Notes: generated by a model not told the origin, from the sequence alone. Positions 42,171-51,346 are shown, counted from the first letter of the stretch. The stretch: DNA of 64,000 nt from JAJZEO01 sp964350315 (GCA_964350315.1 CAYGJD010000005.1:1-64000), one strand, 5' to 3'. Numbers and translations are program-made.

Positions 42171-42962
42171 ATGAAAAAATTAGGAATTGTATTAACGATT
42201 GCTTGCATGTTTTTAGGAAGAGCAAACGCTGAAGGTTTTTTTCAGGGAAGCATTAATATGACACCTACCGTTTATAAAGTCCCCATTCGAAGGGTTGATT
42301 TTAGAAATGCTGAAACTTTAGAGTGGGTCACTCTTGCTGATGTTGCAGAATTCAATAACGATGAAGATGTGATTATGGACATCGCTTCTGTAGATGCAGG
42401 AGCTGTCATAGGGACATTTGGAGAAGGTAATGTTCTTCCTGATGGCCAATACGATCAAATGAGATTTATTATTGAATCGGTGATGACGACTAAAGGCGCT
42501 ATATTTGATCCAGATCGTAATAAAATTGTTTGGCTAGCCGCAGACACTGATACTGAAGAGGTCACCGACTCTTTTTCAGGCTTTACTTACTTGGTAAATT
42601 TAGCTGAATCAGAAGATGGAACAATTGGAGATCTTGCTGCAAAATTAGAAGCGATTACAGAAGCTGCTCTTGCTTCTCCCATAACTGATGATGCTCTTTC
42701 AAATGATATGATAGTAGAAACTATTAATGGAAAAACATATTTTGACGGTACCATGCCACTAGTTGCGGATGGAGTTGACGCAAGTTTTGTTGTTGTAGCG
42801 GGAGATATGCCTTTAATACAGCTTAACTTTGACGTGACAGATCGTTTAGAGTTTTACTATGATTCAGATCTTGATGAATACGTTGTGACTTTACAAGGTC
42901 CCAATGTTACAATTACGGTAGATGGCATCACTGTTACTTCGAGATCAGGAGAAGGAGAGTAG
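42171..42962 (+). CDS. Secreted acidic protein of unknown function (263 aa), partner of the beta-barrel
   Basis: A signal peptide (about 1-22, ending GRANA) is followed by an acidic, Ser/Thr/Asp-rich mature chain without Cys and with many beta-like alternations (VVTLQGPNVTITVDGITVTS at the end). No family is recognised. ATG 42171 is preceded by AAAGGTG, giving good spacing; an earlier in-frame start at 42162 has none. It is co-transcribed with the inverse-autotransporter barrel, which suggests surface exposure or secretion through it. The next gene is convergent after 11 bp. Confidence 0.78.
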   Translation: MKKLGIVLTIACMFLGRANAEGFFQGSINMTPTVYKVPIRRVDFRNAETLEWVTLADVAEFNNDEDVIMDIASVDAGAVIGTFGEGNVLPDGQYDQMRFIIESVMTTKGAIFDPDRNKIVWLAADTDTEEVTDSFSGFTYLVNLAESEDGTIGDLAAKLEAITEAALASPITDDALSNDMIVETINGKTYFDGTMPLVADGVDASFVVVAGDMPLIQLNFDVTDRLEFYYDSDLDEYVVTLQGPNVTITVDGITVTSRSGEGE

Positions 42963-42973
42963 GTGGCGAGATT

Positions 42974-44143
42974 CTAAAGATCAAGGGCTTTGAGAAATTC
43001 TTTTGCGACATCTGCCTGTGTACGAGAGAAAATGGGATGATCTGAAGAATCAAAGCTTTTTTTCATTTGAGTTTCTATAGCGGTTTGAATTGTTTTAATG
43101 TCATAGGGAAGGACATATTCGATTCTGTCATCAAGTGTGTAGCTACCTGTTTTTACATCTGTGAAGTAATCCTTTAGCGTGCACCATTTTGTTGCAACTG
43201 TTGGAGTCCCTAGTTTTGCCGCTTCAAGGTAGACATATCCGGGCAATTCATAAAAAGCTGGATGGCAGTAAACAGAGGCGTTTTGGTAGGCGCTAATCAA
43301 TTCACTTTTAGATATGCCACCTTCTGCATTGATAATTTCAAGAGATCCCTTTTTATAAGCAGGCTTTGCATTCGTGATAAAAATGGTGGGGGCTTTTCGA
43401 AATTGCAGGGTAGCTTCAATGCAAGAGTTGAAATAATCATCTTCTAAATTAAAGTGTCCTGTCGCTACAAAAACTAAAGGGATATCAATATTTCGCGTTG
43501 CAAGAATTGTAGCCAATTGATTTTTTCTAGGGCTTATGCGACCTATCTGTAGAATGTAGTTTTTCTTTTGTAGAGAGTATTTTTTTATAAAACTATCTGA
43601 ATACGAATAGTCATATTCATCAGCATAACCACTTGTCCAAAAAATTGTTGAAGTTTTTGCGATAGGGCAATATCTCTGAATGATTTTTTCTTCTTCAAAG
43701 GAATTAGCGATACAAACACTAGCGCTAGCCATGACAGGATGGTTGATGAGGGAATTTTTTTTTGGTTCAAATGAGTGGTAATGAACAATTTCTGGCATGT
43801 ATTCAAGAAATGCTATTCCTTCTTCAGGATTGCTTGTTAAAAGAGCGTTAGCAACATATGCATAAAAAGATCGAAAGATTGCAGTGTAAAGAAGAAAGTC
43901 TTCGTGAAAGGGGATTAAAGAATAGGATCGGTTTTTAAATCGAAGGATCTGAAGTAGAGGGGTTAAATCACTTGAAATATTGCTTAATACAATATGATCG
44001 TATTGATCGATTAAATCGACATCACCCGAAATAGTTGATTCATAACCAAGCGCTTGAAGGCCCTTAGTGAGGACCTCTAATGAGCATCGATCTCCGATCC
44101 AGGGACAATTTGTTTTTTCTTCATAAAGAAATAAAGTACGCAT
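42974..44143 (-). CDS. Glycosyltransferase (GT4-like)
   Basis: A 389-residue GT-B-type glycosyltransferase. Features: IGRISPRKNQLATI and the later YCHPAFYELPGYVYLEAAKLGTP, whose acidic residues correspond to the EX7E motif of retaining GT4 enzymes (ELPGYVYLE). It has no signal peptide and no membrane helix. The donor and acceptor are unknown; lipopolysaccharide or surface glycan synthesis is likely. It lies among genes for an exostosin-like protein and an MFS transporter. Confidence 0.83.
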   Translation of the reverse strand: MRTLFLYEEKTNCPWIGDRCSLEVLTKGLQALGYESTISGDVDLIDQYDHIVLSNISSDLTPLLQILRFKNRSYSLIPFHEDFLLYTAIFRSFYAYVANALLTSNPEEGIAFLEYMPEIVHYHSFEPKKNSLINHPVMASASVCIANSFEEEKIIQRYCPIAKTSTIFWTSGYADEYDYSYSDSFIKKYSLQKKNYILQIGRISPRKNQLATILATRNIDIPLVFVATGHFNLEDDYFNSCIEATLQFRKAPTIFITNAKPAYKKGSLEIINAEGGISKSELISAYQNASVYCHPAFYELPGYVYLEAAKLGTPTVATKWCTLKDYFTDVKTGSYTLDDRIEYVLPYDIKTIQTAIETQMKKSFDSSDHPIFSRTQADVAKEFLKALDL

Positions 44144-44210
44144 ATTTTAACCATATTCAGGAAATCATTATTTTAAAGCAAAAAGTCAGGTGTGCGATTA
44201 GTGAGCTCAG

Positions 44211-44219
44211 TGTTATACT
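44211..44219 (+). promoter_or_regulatory. Extended -10 promoter directly before an MFS start codon
   Basis: TGTTATACT, an extended -10, ends 7 bp before the ATG at 44227. The transcript would start at or next to the start codon. No ribosome binding site lies between. Confidence 0.45.
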
Positions 44220-44226
44220 CTAAAAA

Positions 44227-45462
44227 ATGGCACCACAACAGGTATATATCCCTAGAACAAAGGCTTTTCTATATAGTTCTGCAGCCCTGCATGAACCTCT
44301 TGTCTCTTTATATCCACTCCTGGCCTTTATTTTAGCAAAAAGCTTAGGAGCATCTGTTTTTCAAATTGTTCTTTTTACAATGCTAAAGCCCGTAGCTTCA
44401 ATATTTTCTTTTTATTGGAGCGAGATGGTTTCCCAGAATAGACATACTCTCAAAACAAATTTACTAGGAGCGGGGCTTTTAGCAAGATTGCCTTTCTTTT
44501 TCGCCATATTTACAGGAAGTATTTGGGCAATTATAGCTGGATCAACGATCTATATGCTTTTTGTCAGAGCTGCAATCCCTGCTTGGATGGAGATGTTAAA
44601 GCTGAATTTACCAAAAACAGTTCGAGAAAGAGTTTTTTCAATTAGTTCGGCCTTTGGATATGCAGAAGGAGCCTTATTGGCGATTGGAATTGGCTCGATT
44701 CTCGATAATAATTTTGAGATATGGCGCCTTTTATTTGCTGGAGCCCTTTTACTTGGAATCGTTGGAGTGATTGTACAAGTTTGTATGCCCATTCGAGAGC
44801 GGGAAATCAGGGGCGAAAAACCAAAAATGGAAAAGCAGACACTCAAGGAAGCTCTCACAAGACCTTGGGCAGATTGTTATAGATTGATTAAAACAAGATC
44901 TGATTTTAGACGTTTCCAATGGGCTTTTATGGTCGGCGGGTTTGGCCTCATGATCATTCAACCAGTTTTACCGATCTTCCTTGCAGAAACCCTTAATATT
45001 TCCTATCGAGATTTAATGATTGCTTATTCAATTTGTAAAGCTCTTGGTTTTGTTTTATCCTCTGGACTTTGGGCAAGGGCAATGTCGCGATTGTCAACAC
45101 AGCTATTTACCTCCCTAGTTCTTATTGGATTTGCGATATACCCTCTAATTATTATCTTGGGGCAGTTTTCAACAAATTGGATATTTGCAGCTTATTTAGT
45201 TTATGGAGTGGCGCAAGCAGGAAGTCATCTTATTTGGCACCTTTCAGGCCCCTTGTTTGCAAAAGAAGAAGAGAGTTCCCGGTTTACTGGGGTAAACATA
45301 ATGATGGTAGGTGTTAGAGGAACGCTAGGCCCACCTCTTGGGTCTCTGGTTTGTTTTCTTGCAGGACCGGTAGTAGTTCTTGCTTTCAGCTCGTTTTTGT
45401 GTCTATCAGGAACGCTATCGATGTTTTCACGTCTTCCTAAGACTCGTCCATCTCAAGTTTAG
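44227..45462 (+). CDS. MFS transporter, possibly on a leaderless mRNA
   Basis: A 411-residue protein with about 12 membrane helices and the MFS-type arrangement of short charged loops (for example SEMVSQNRHTLKTN, RSDFRRFQWAF). It is not a close relative of the two other MFS proteins here. The substrate is unknown. The start ATG lacks a ribosome binding site and sits 7 bp after an extended -10, which suggests a leaderless transcript. The 3' end overlaps the exostosin-like gene by 26 bp. Confidence 0.82.
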   Translation: MAPQQVYIPRTKAFLYSSAALHEPLVSLYPLLAFILAKSLGASVFQIVLFTMLKPVASIFSFYWSEMVSQNRHTLKTNLLGAGLLARLPFFFAIFTGSIWAIIAGSTIYMLFVRAAIPAWMEMLKLNLPKTVRERVFSISSAFGYAEGALLAIGIGSILDNNFEIWRLLFAGALLLGIVGVIVQVCMPIREREIRGEKPKMEKQTLKEALTRPWADCYRLIKTRSDFRRFQWAFMVGGFGLMIIQPVLPIFLAETLNISYRDLMIAYSICKALGFVLSSGLWARAMSRLSTQLFTSLVLIGFAIYPLIIILGQFSTNWIFAAYLVYGVAQAGSHLIWHLSGPLFAKEEESSRFTGVNIMMVGVRGTLGPPLGSLVCFLAGPVVVLAFSSFLCLSGTLSMFSRLPKTRPSQV

Positions 45463-46480
45463 ATGTAAGATAACGATTTTGAATCGTTCGCATTTTATTC
45501 AACCAAAAATCAATTGTGAGTTTTTCGCGATATTTTGAATTTGTTAAGGCGTCTGCATATTTTATCCGCCACATTGCTAGATTTTCAGGCGTGATTTCAT
45601 CCCAAGATTGAATGACTACAACAGGAAGGTCTTTAAGTAGGGGATTCAGAAAAGAATCTTTCACGATCACAATACAGCCAAGTAGCAATGATTCCCATGT
45701 CCTATGACAGTCAATGCCATTTCCAGGAGGAGAAATGTCAAAAGCGCACTGCCCTTTCATTTTCCATAAAGTATCTCGTGGAACACTTTTTTCTAAATGC
45801 GAAGCAAAAGGGAAATTTTCGAGTCTTTTTCGAATTGTGGCTCGATCGTCATTAAATTCAAGATATCTATTATACTCTCCATGCATAGAATCATTAAATC
45901 CGAAGTCACAGATAGCTTTAATAGGTCTTAATCCAGTTTGACGGAGTGTTTTTAAAAGGGAGGTGAGTTGAATCGATTGTTTCTTTGATGAGATTGAGCT
46001 TTCAAAACCGCATTTGTAGGGCCAATGAACGGCAGTATGAAGATCAATTCCTATAGGAATTTGCGTCACTTTAGGGTGAGAATAAGCGCAATTTTGCATA
46101 AAAAGGTGTAGAATAGAGGGAGAGTTAATAGCGTTTAGGATTTCTCTTTTTTCAGGGTAGTTGGTAGGAAAAGTTGCATCAGATCCTCCTGAAACAAGGA
46201 TGATTTTTCCATTAATATGAGGAAGGACATCGCTAACAAAATTTGCAAGATGTTTTGCATAAACCCATACGATACTTCCATCTTGAATGTTTTTAATATA
46301 ATGTTTGGGGCTGTAAATAATACGATCTTCAACAACCCCGATTTTAGGGGACATAGGGGCAAATTCAGGTTGAACATCGGCAGAAAAACAAAACCCAAGA
46401 CTCCAAACATATAAAGTTGGTTTTTCTTTTGCAAAAAGGGCAGAGGAAAAGATAAGAAATAAATAAATAAATCGCTTCAT
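45437..46480 (-). CDS. Exostosin-like glycosyltransferase-fold protein with signal peptide
   Basis: A 347-residue protein with an N-terminal signal peptide (about 1-17, ending ALFA). The C-terminal half has PPGNGIDCHRTWESLLLGCI and VVVIQSWDEIT, which resemble the exostosin (GT47) domain of eukaryotic glycan polymerases and of bacterial relatives. An exported glycosyltransferase would lack sugar-nucleotide donors in the periplasm unless it is delivered to the host, so its role is open. It ends inside the MFS gene on the other strand. Confidence 0.68.
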   Translation of the reverse strand: MKRFIYLFLIFSSALFAKEKPTLYVWSLGFCFSADVQPEFAPMSPKIGVVEDRIIYSPKHYIKNIQDGSIVWVYAKHLANFVSDVLPHINGKIILVSGGSDATFPTNYPEKREILNAINSPSILHLFMQNCAYSHPKVTQIPIGIDLHTAVHWPYKCGFESSISSKKQSIQLTSLLKTLRQTGLRPIKAICDFGFNDSMHGEYNRYLEFNDDRATIRKRLENFPFASHLEKSVPRDTLWKMKGQCAFDISPPGNGIDCHRTWESLLLGCIVIVKDSFLNPLLKDLPVVVIQSWDEITPENLAMWRIKYADALTNSKYREKLTIDFWLNKMRTIQNRYLTSKLEMDES

Positions 46481-46505
46481 GCGTTTAAATCTAAAATAGA
46501 TGCTC

Positions 46506-46964
46506 TTATTTTAAAAGAGAATTCATTCCTGAAAATTCTAGTAGTGTTGGGGTGTAGAGTTCAACTGAGTAGAGGATAGAGGAGAAGATGATATCAAGGA
46601 TGTTCGCGTCAAGTTCTTTTACAGGATAAATATAAGAATAAGTAAAAAGCTGATCGGCTTCTGAGAATCCAAACGCCCCAAGGGGAATTACTTTATTGAG
46701 GAGAGTACAAACTCTTGCAGCATCACCAAATAACTCCTTTTCCACAACGCGATCAAATGCGACAAAAAAATGGAAAAAATAAAACATCGATCCATTGACA
46801 AGAGAGTCTTCACTGGGAATAATTTCGCCCTTACAATGAACTTTTAGAATGATGTTTTCGTTTAGATTGATCCAAATCTCTGAAAAGTCAAATGTATCGT
46901 TTGGCAGCTGCAAGTGAGCTGAATACCCAGAATCATTGAGGTAGGTCATCATTTTTTCAATCAT
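46506..46964 (-). CDS. Small protein resembling a type III secretion chaperone or YbjN domain (152 aa)
   Basis: A 152-residue acidic alpha/beta protein. The strand-helix order (an N-terminal helix, LILKVHCKG-like strands, a middle helix RVCTLLNKVIPLG, further strands FTYSYIYP and a final helix with ANILDIIFSSILYSVEL) is that of class I type III chaperones and YbjN proteins, which share a fold; there is no diagnostic motif. Its ATG overlaps the stop of the large membrane protein gene by 4 bp, the typical placement of a chaperone next to its client. Confidence 0.6.
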   Translation of the reverse strand: MIEKMMTYLNDSGYSAHLQLPNDTFDFSEIWINLNENIILKVHCKGEIIPSEDSLVNGSMFYFFHFFVAFDRVVEKELFGDAARVCTLLNKVIPLGAFGFSEADQLFTYSYIYPVKELDANILDIIFSSILYSVELYTPTLLEFSGMNSLLK

Positions 46965-48901
46965 AATGCTTTTTTTTCCTTAAAGTGGTGTTCTAAAATG
47001 GCTTTTGGATTAATGGAAAATCTTTGAATTTTCTCTTTTTCTATTTTTAAATATTTACCAATTGCAACTAAATCTCCCTGCATATTGATGATTTTATTGG
47101 GGTCGATGGGGGTCTTTTCGATTTCCCAATCTTTTTTCTTTGCCCAATGAGCAATCACAATAATTGTTGAGACCCCGATAATTGCAAAGACAGCAATAGA
47201 GAGACCTCCTGTTGCTGCAGCTCCTGTAATAAATGCTGCAAATGCAATCGCACCACCAATTGTTAAAAGTATGGAATTAGCCAGTTCGATCCAAAAATTT
47301 CTTAAGGTAACTTTCAAAGCATCACGTTCATTCAAGAGGTTTGTTTTTTCCATATCACAAAAGGCTTTAACAAGTGGGTCTTTCCCAAATTCTTTTTCAA
47401 GAGCAATAAGAGCCTGACCTTTTATATCAAGTTCTTTGAGTTTTGTTCTTGTTTTATGAATTTCTTGAGATTTTCGAATGATACCGACACCCCCAAGTAC
47501 AAGGCCAATCGCACCAGATGCCATACCTACAAAATGCATTGTTTGAAGACCATATTTTACTGCGGGATTTTGTATAAATTTTGCTGCGATGCTTAAAGAA
47601 GAAGATGCAAGACCGGCTAAGTTTAGGGGAGTTGAAATCACGCCATTAAAAATAGTGAAATCAATCGTTGCTAGTTGCTGTTTTAACTCTTGTTCGGTTA
47701 ATAGGGCTTTTTCTTTTAGTTCAATACCAAGGGATGTTAAACGATCAGCTTGTTTAATCAAGACACCTAATTTTTCGAGGTCTTTTGGGCCTTCAATTTT
47801 TTCTGTTAACATTCTAGATGTCATTTGACGAACAATTTGCCCCTCACGAAACATGAGGTCACCAACTGTTTGAATATGCTTTGCTTCGCGTATGCCTTCT
47901 GCAATTTTTCGTCTTCTTGCCCGATTACGAATGAGTTGTAAGCTTGAGAGAAGGGCAACAGGAAGAGAAAAGCCTAAGGCTAAAGAAGCAGATGAGATAG
48001 AAAGGTTGTGACTGAGGTGTGCATTTTTTGTTGATGTTTCAATGGTAGCAAGACCAATGGAATCTTTCACCAAAGAAGCAGGATCAGAATAACGATTACT
48101 CATAACAACGGCTGAGATATTATCGACAAAATCTTTATCCCCTTGTATCTTCGAAAACCCTTCAATGAGGCGTTTTCTAATAGAGGGACAAAGGTCATCA
48201 TTTGTTGCATCTTTACCAGTCAGCTCAACATATCTTAGAGAAACAGTTCTTTTGTATTCAATGAAAGCTGTGATGAGTTCTTCTTTGGCATTTAGTATCT
48301 CACCCTTATTAATCATAGCTTCATACAACAAGTCACCAGAAAGCCCCTTTGTCGATTCAAGAGATTGATTGAGTGCATGTAAACTTGTTTGAAAAAAAGC
48401 AGCGTTCTTCGTGAAAACACCAGTTTTAAAGAATGTTTCTAGCCTTTCCCTACTTTCGGGGGTCAGCTCAACAGAAATTTCTCTTTTTTCTGTCCAAAAT
48501 GCTTTAGTCAAGATTTTTGCTCTTGCAAGAGCAATTTTACGGGTTGCAATTTGCTTTAGGAATTCAGAGTGATCCTTAATATCAAGCAGCTTCTCTTTCG
48601 CTACAACCTGGTCTTCATCAGACATTGTTTGGGAAAGTTCACACCCTGAGACCATTGCTTGGAATGAAGACATCAATTGAACAATCTTAGCTTCAGCTTC
48701 TTGCAGATGTGAGTGTTTTTGTTCAGTGGAATTTGATGGTTCGGAATTTTCTTTATTTTCTTCAGCTAGGGAATCAAGAAGAGAGATTTTCTTTTTGAGT
48801 TGAACATCGATTTCATCCTGGACATCTTCCAAGTCTTTTAATCTCTGAACTTTAAATCGAGGGGCTGGGCCGCCTCTTTCAAATCGAATGGGTTCAACCA
48901 C
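46961..48901 (-). CDS. Large coiled-coil membrane protein (646 aa), candidate secreted effector
   Basis: I do not recognise a family. The N-terminal 300 residues are charged and strongly helical (coiled coil, e.g. QDEIDVQLKKKISLLDSLAE). Hydrophobic pairs follow at about 320-345, 430-490 and 545-590, the last with a glycine/alanine-rich double helix. The start is best placed at GTG 48901, which has a perfectly spaced GGAGG; upstream in-frame ATGs at 48934 and 48946 have no ribosome binding site. The chaperone-like gene follows with a 4-bp overlap. Bilobed hydrophobic segments plus a neighbouring chaperone suggest a membrane-inserted type III effector; this is inference. Confidence 0.7.
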   Translation of the reverse strand: MVEPIRFERGGPAPRFKVQRLKDLEDVQDEIDVQLKKKISLLDSLAEENKENSEPSNSTEQKHSHLQEAEAKIVQLMSSFQAMVSGCELSQTMSDEDQVVAKEKLLDIKDHSEFLKQIATRKIALARAKILTKAFWTEKREISVELTPESRERLETFFKTGVFTKNAAFFQTSLHALNQSLESTKGLSGDLLYEAMINKGEILNAKEELITAFIEYKRTVSLRYVELTGKDATNDDLCPSIRKRLIEGFSKIQGDKDFVDNISAVVMSNRYSDPASLVKDSIGLATIETSTKNAHLSHNLSISSASLALGFSLPVALLSSLQLIRNRARRRKIAEGIREAKHIQTVGDLMFREGQIVRQMTSRMLTEKIEGPKDLEKLGVLIKQADRLTSLGIELKEKALLTEQELKQQLATIDFTIFNGVISTPLNLAGLASSSLSIAAKFIQNPAVKYGLQTMHFVGMASGAIGLVLGGVGIIRKSQEIHKTRTKLKELDIKGQALIALEKEFGKDPLVKAFCDMEKTNLLNERDALKVTLRNFWIELANSILLTIGGAIAFAAFITGAAATGGLSIAVFAIIGVSTIIVIAHWAKKKDWEIEKTPIDPNKIINMQGDLVAIGKYLKIEKEKIQRFSINPKAILEHHFKEKKAL

Positions 48902-48953
48902 ATAAACCTCCAAATTCAATAGAGCAATAAACATCGTTTCGGTCAATCAACAA

Positions 48954-48999
48954 CTGAAAAAACAAGAGACGGCATAAACCTGCTGGTCTGTGCCGTCTC
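48954..48999 (-). terminator. Intrinsic terminator downstream of the paralog array
   Basis: A perfect 9-bp stem GAGACGGCA/TGCCGTCTC (arms at 48966-48974 and 48991-48999) with a 16-nt loop. On the minus strand it is followed by TTGTTTTTTC. It lies 39 bp after the stop of the paralog at 49038 and separates the array from the coiled-coil gene. Confidence 0.75.
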
Positions 49000-49037
49000 A
49001 AAGTCGCTCAAAATAGATTCACGTAATCCACTTAAAA

Positions 49038-49757
49038 TTAGTCTCTAGTATCACCAAGTGAAGTGTATTGTGTTGTACTTCTCATGGCTTCTTGTTGTGC
49101 TAGCATTCTGCGCTCATATCTGTTCTCGATAGCTTCGTCAACTTTCATAGCACCACCTGTTATGAGAACACGTACCCCAAAAGATAAAAATACCCCAGCA
49201 ACAGGAACAATTCTAAGTGCAGTAAGAAGCAGTTCTTTAGGCAAAGAAGTTGCCATATACTTCAAGGTGTTTTTTACGTGACTATAGCACATTTGAGCAT
49301 CAGACTTATTGCCTTTAGCTAAATGATAAACTGCTTTTCCACCTTTAACGAATAAGAATAATACTTTAATTAATGTGAAAGCAATCCCAGAAACAGTGTC
49401 TGCAACAGCGGCTACTGGTCCTAGTAGAACCAAGTCAAAAACTTTACGAGCTATTGAATAATTCGTGTCTTTTAGATAAGCAATAGGACTTTTAGAAATA
49501 TTTGCTTCATGCGTTATCCCATTCATTATTGCTCTTGGAAGATTATTTCCCACTAAAGTGTATGTAAATGTCCGATTTTTTGTTGTTGTGATCTCGTTGT
49601 AAGCAGGAACAAGAGAATTTGCTGCTCCAATAAAAGCATTTTTTGTTTTATCAGAAGTTGATTTTCCTGCAGACAACTCAAACAAATCTTCTTTTTTTGC
49701 TGGTTGATAAGGTCTTACTTGGTGCCATGGTGTACTTATTGTTTGTGTTGTTTCCAT
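49038..49757 (-). CDS. Array paralog A: membrane protein with IVPVAGVFLS motif (239 aa)
   Basis: The first of six diverged paralogs (A-F). The shared core is at residues 86-204: NISKSPIAYLK, then SIARKVFDLVLLGPVAAVAD, a long hydrophobic segment (about 106-140), a polar stretch and the second lobe RIVPVAGVFLSFGVRVL. It is closest to paralog B, with which it also shares N-terminal phrases (PWHQVRPY, NAFIGAANSLVPA) and the leader sequence. ATG 49757 is used because GGAG stands six bases before it; ATG 49769 has none. The two hydrophobic lobes separated by a polar loop suit a membrane-inserted protein; a role at the inclusion or host membrane is inference. Confidence 0.78.
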   Translation of the reverse strand: METTQTISTPWHQVRPYQPAKKEDLFELSAGKSTSDKTKNAFIGAANSLVPAYNEITTTKNRTFTYTLVGNNLPRAIMNGITHEANISKSPIAYLKDTNYSIARKVFDLVLLGPVAAVADTVSGIAFTLIKVLFLFVKGGKAVYHLAKGNKSDAQMCYSHVKNTLKYMATSLPKELLLTALRIVPVAGVFLSFGVRVLITGGAMKVDEAIENRYERRMLAQQEAMRSTTQYTSLGDTRD

Positions 49758-49816
49758 TTTATTCTCCATTTTTTTATTATTATGTAATTTTTTTATCTAT
49801 AGTAAACTACAAAGTC

Positions 49817-50542
49817 CTATAACATTTCTGAATTCATGCTTATTATTTCAAATGGCTTACCTGCTGCTTGTCGCTCTTTTCTCTCTTCAATTGCATTTTC
49901 AATTTTCATTTGTCCGGCTGTTGCTAAAACCCTTACTCCATAAGAAAGGAAAACACCAGCCACAGGAACAATCCTAAGAGCTGTTATTACAAGTCCGCCA
50001 GCTATATGTTTTAAGATTAATCCGATTTTCTTAAAGTCATTCCAAGATTTATTTGTTTCTCTTTCATTTCCTTTAATCTTGTCGTAGATTCCTTTGGCGC
50101 CTACTCCAATTATCAAACATAGAAAAAAAACAACTAAACATACTTCAGTAATAGCATCTGCTGTTGCAGCTAATGGTCCTAGAACTGCAAGATCAAAACC
50201 TTTTCTAACTGGTGTGTACTCTTTGCTTTTCAAGTATCCAACCGGATTGTAAGTAATGTTCTTTTCGTGATTTAGGCCATTTCGTATGTTGTAGTTTAAT
50301 TCAATCTCTTCAAACACCCTATCCAAAGTAGATCTTATGCGACTATTGTAAACAGCACGCTCTATACAAGAATCATGAGCTGGAATTAATGAATTTGCAA
50401 AAGTAATAAAAGCATTTCCAACTTTTTCTGAGGCTGTTTTTCCTTTATATAACGTAAAATTTTTTGTAGTTTCTTTTGCTGCAAAAGGGTGTACTTCGTA
50501 CCATGGTGCAGTAGGTGCGCTTTTTACTTGAGAGCTTTCCAT
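49817..50542 (-). CDS. Array paralog B (241 aa)
   Basis: Closely related to paralog A. Core at 95-215: NITYNPVGYLK, PVRKGFDLAVLGPLAATADA, a very hydrophobic stretch (134-150, VCLVVFFLCLIIGVGA), a basic linker (KIKGNERETNK) and RIVPVAGVFLSYGVRVLATAG. The C terminus is charged, with ERKERQAAGK. The GGAG ribosome binding site and preceding leader (ATAATAATAAA) are conserved with A, so the pair is a relatively recent duplication. The gap to A is 59 bp. Confidence 0.78.
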   Translation of the reverse strand: MESSQVKSAPTAPWYEVHPFAAKETTKNFTLYKGKTASEKVGNAFITFANSLIPAHDSCIERAVYNSRIRSTLDRVFEEIELNYNIRNGLNHEKNITYNPVGYLKSKEYTPVRKGFDLAVLGPLAATADAITEVCLVVFFLCLIIGVGAKGIYDKIKGNERETNKSWNDFKKIGLILKHIAGGLVITALRIVPVAGVFLSYGVRVLATAGQMKIENAIEERKERQAAGKPFEIISMNSEML

Positions 50543-50597
50543 TTTTTCTCCATTCTTTATTATTATATGATTTTCAAATCCTATCTAACTAAGAAGG

Positions 50598-51299
50598 TTA
50601 CTTTTTGGATTTCCCAAGGCAACTGCAAAGTTGTTTTACGTTTTGTGCAACTCTTTCTGCGCCATCAAGAATGCTTGTTTCTATTACATCAAATCCTTGA
50701 CCCAGGAAGTGTCCAACTCCAGGAACTACTCTAAATACATTTCGAACGATTTGATTGATGTTTGATAATGATTTTGATCCGTGTTCTTTGATTTGAGAGA
50801 ATCTCTGAGAAAATTCAGCAGTATTTTCATCTAGAATCAAGTCGTAGCCGAATTTTAGGCATTCCCAAACAAGGCCAGCAGTTGAATCCCAAATAGTCAG
50901 AAAGACATTTTTTACAAGGAAAGCAAGTTGAAAGATAGTCTCAGATACAGCAGAAAGAGTACTTCCACCTAAATAACTAAGAACCTTTCTAGTTTTAGAA
51001 ATGCTGTCGTCTTTGATAAAATGATAGTTGTCTGAAGTGATGTTTTGTTGCTCTATAAAGAAATTAGCAATAACTGGAGCTGATTTTGTGAAGATAGTTG
51101 CGACAGAATTTGCAATGTCTTCTTCGTCATCGTGTGAATTAATGTTCCGGTCATGAATGTATGATAGATAAGTCGAAATACGTTGAATCGGGCTGAACCC
51201 TTTAATAGCGTCGTATTCTTCTCGCTCCTTTCCCTCAGCAACTGCTTGTCCTGACTGAAGTGATGTGAATCCTTTGTACTCAAATGCTGCAACTTCCAT
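50598..51299 (-). CDS. Array paralog C (233 aa)
   Basis: A diverged member of the array. Core at 86-207: NITSDNYHFIK, SKTRKVLSYLGGSTLSAVSETI, a hydrophobic stretch (about 122-150), a charged linker and RVVPGVGHFLGQGFDVIE, where PVAG becomes PGVG. The N-terminal 80 residues are acidic and not shared. It has its own near-consensus promoter (51347-51375) and an AGGAAG ribosome binding site. Confidence 0.72.
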   Translation of the reverse strand: MEVAAFEYKGFTSLQSGQAVAEGKEREEYDAIKGFSPIQRISTYLSYIHDRNINSHDDEEDIANSVATIFTKSAPVIANFFIEQQNITSDNYHFIKDDSISKTRKVLSYLGGSTLSAVSETIFQLAFLVKNVFLTIWDSTAGLVWECLKFGYDLILDENTAEFSQRFSQIKEHGSKSLSNINQIVRNVFRVVPGVGHFLGQGFDVIETSILDGAERVAQNVKQLCSCLGKSKK

Positions 51300-51346
51300 A
51301 ATAAACTTCCTAATATAATTAAATGTTATTAATAATAATTGTAGTA

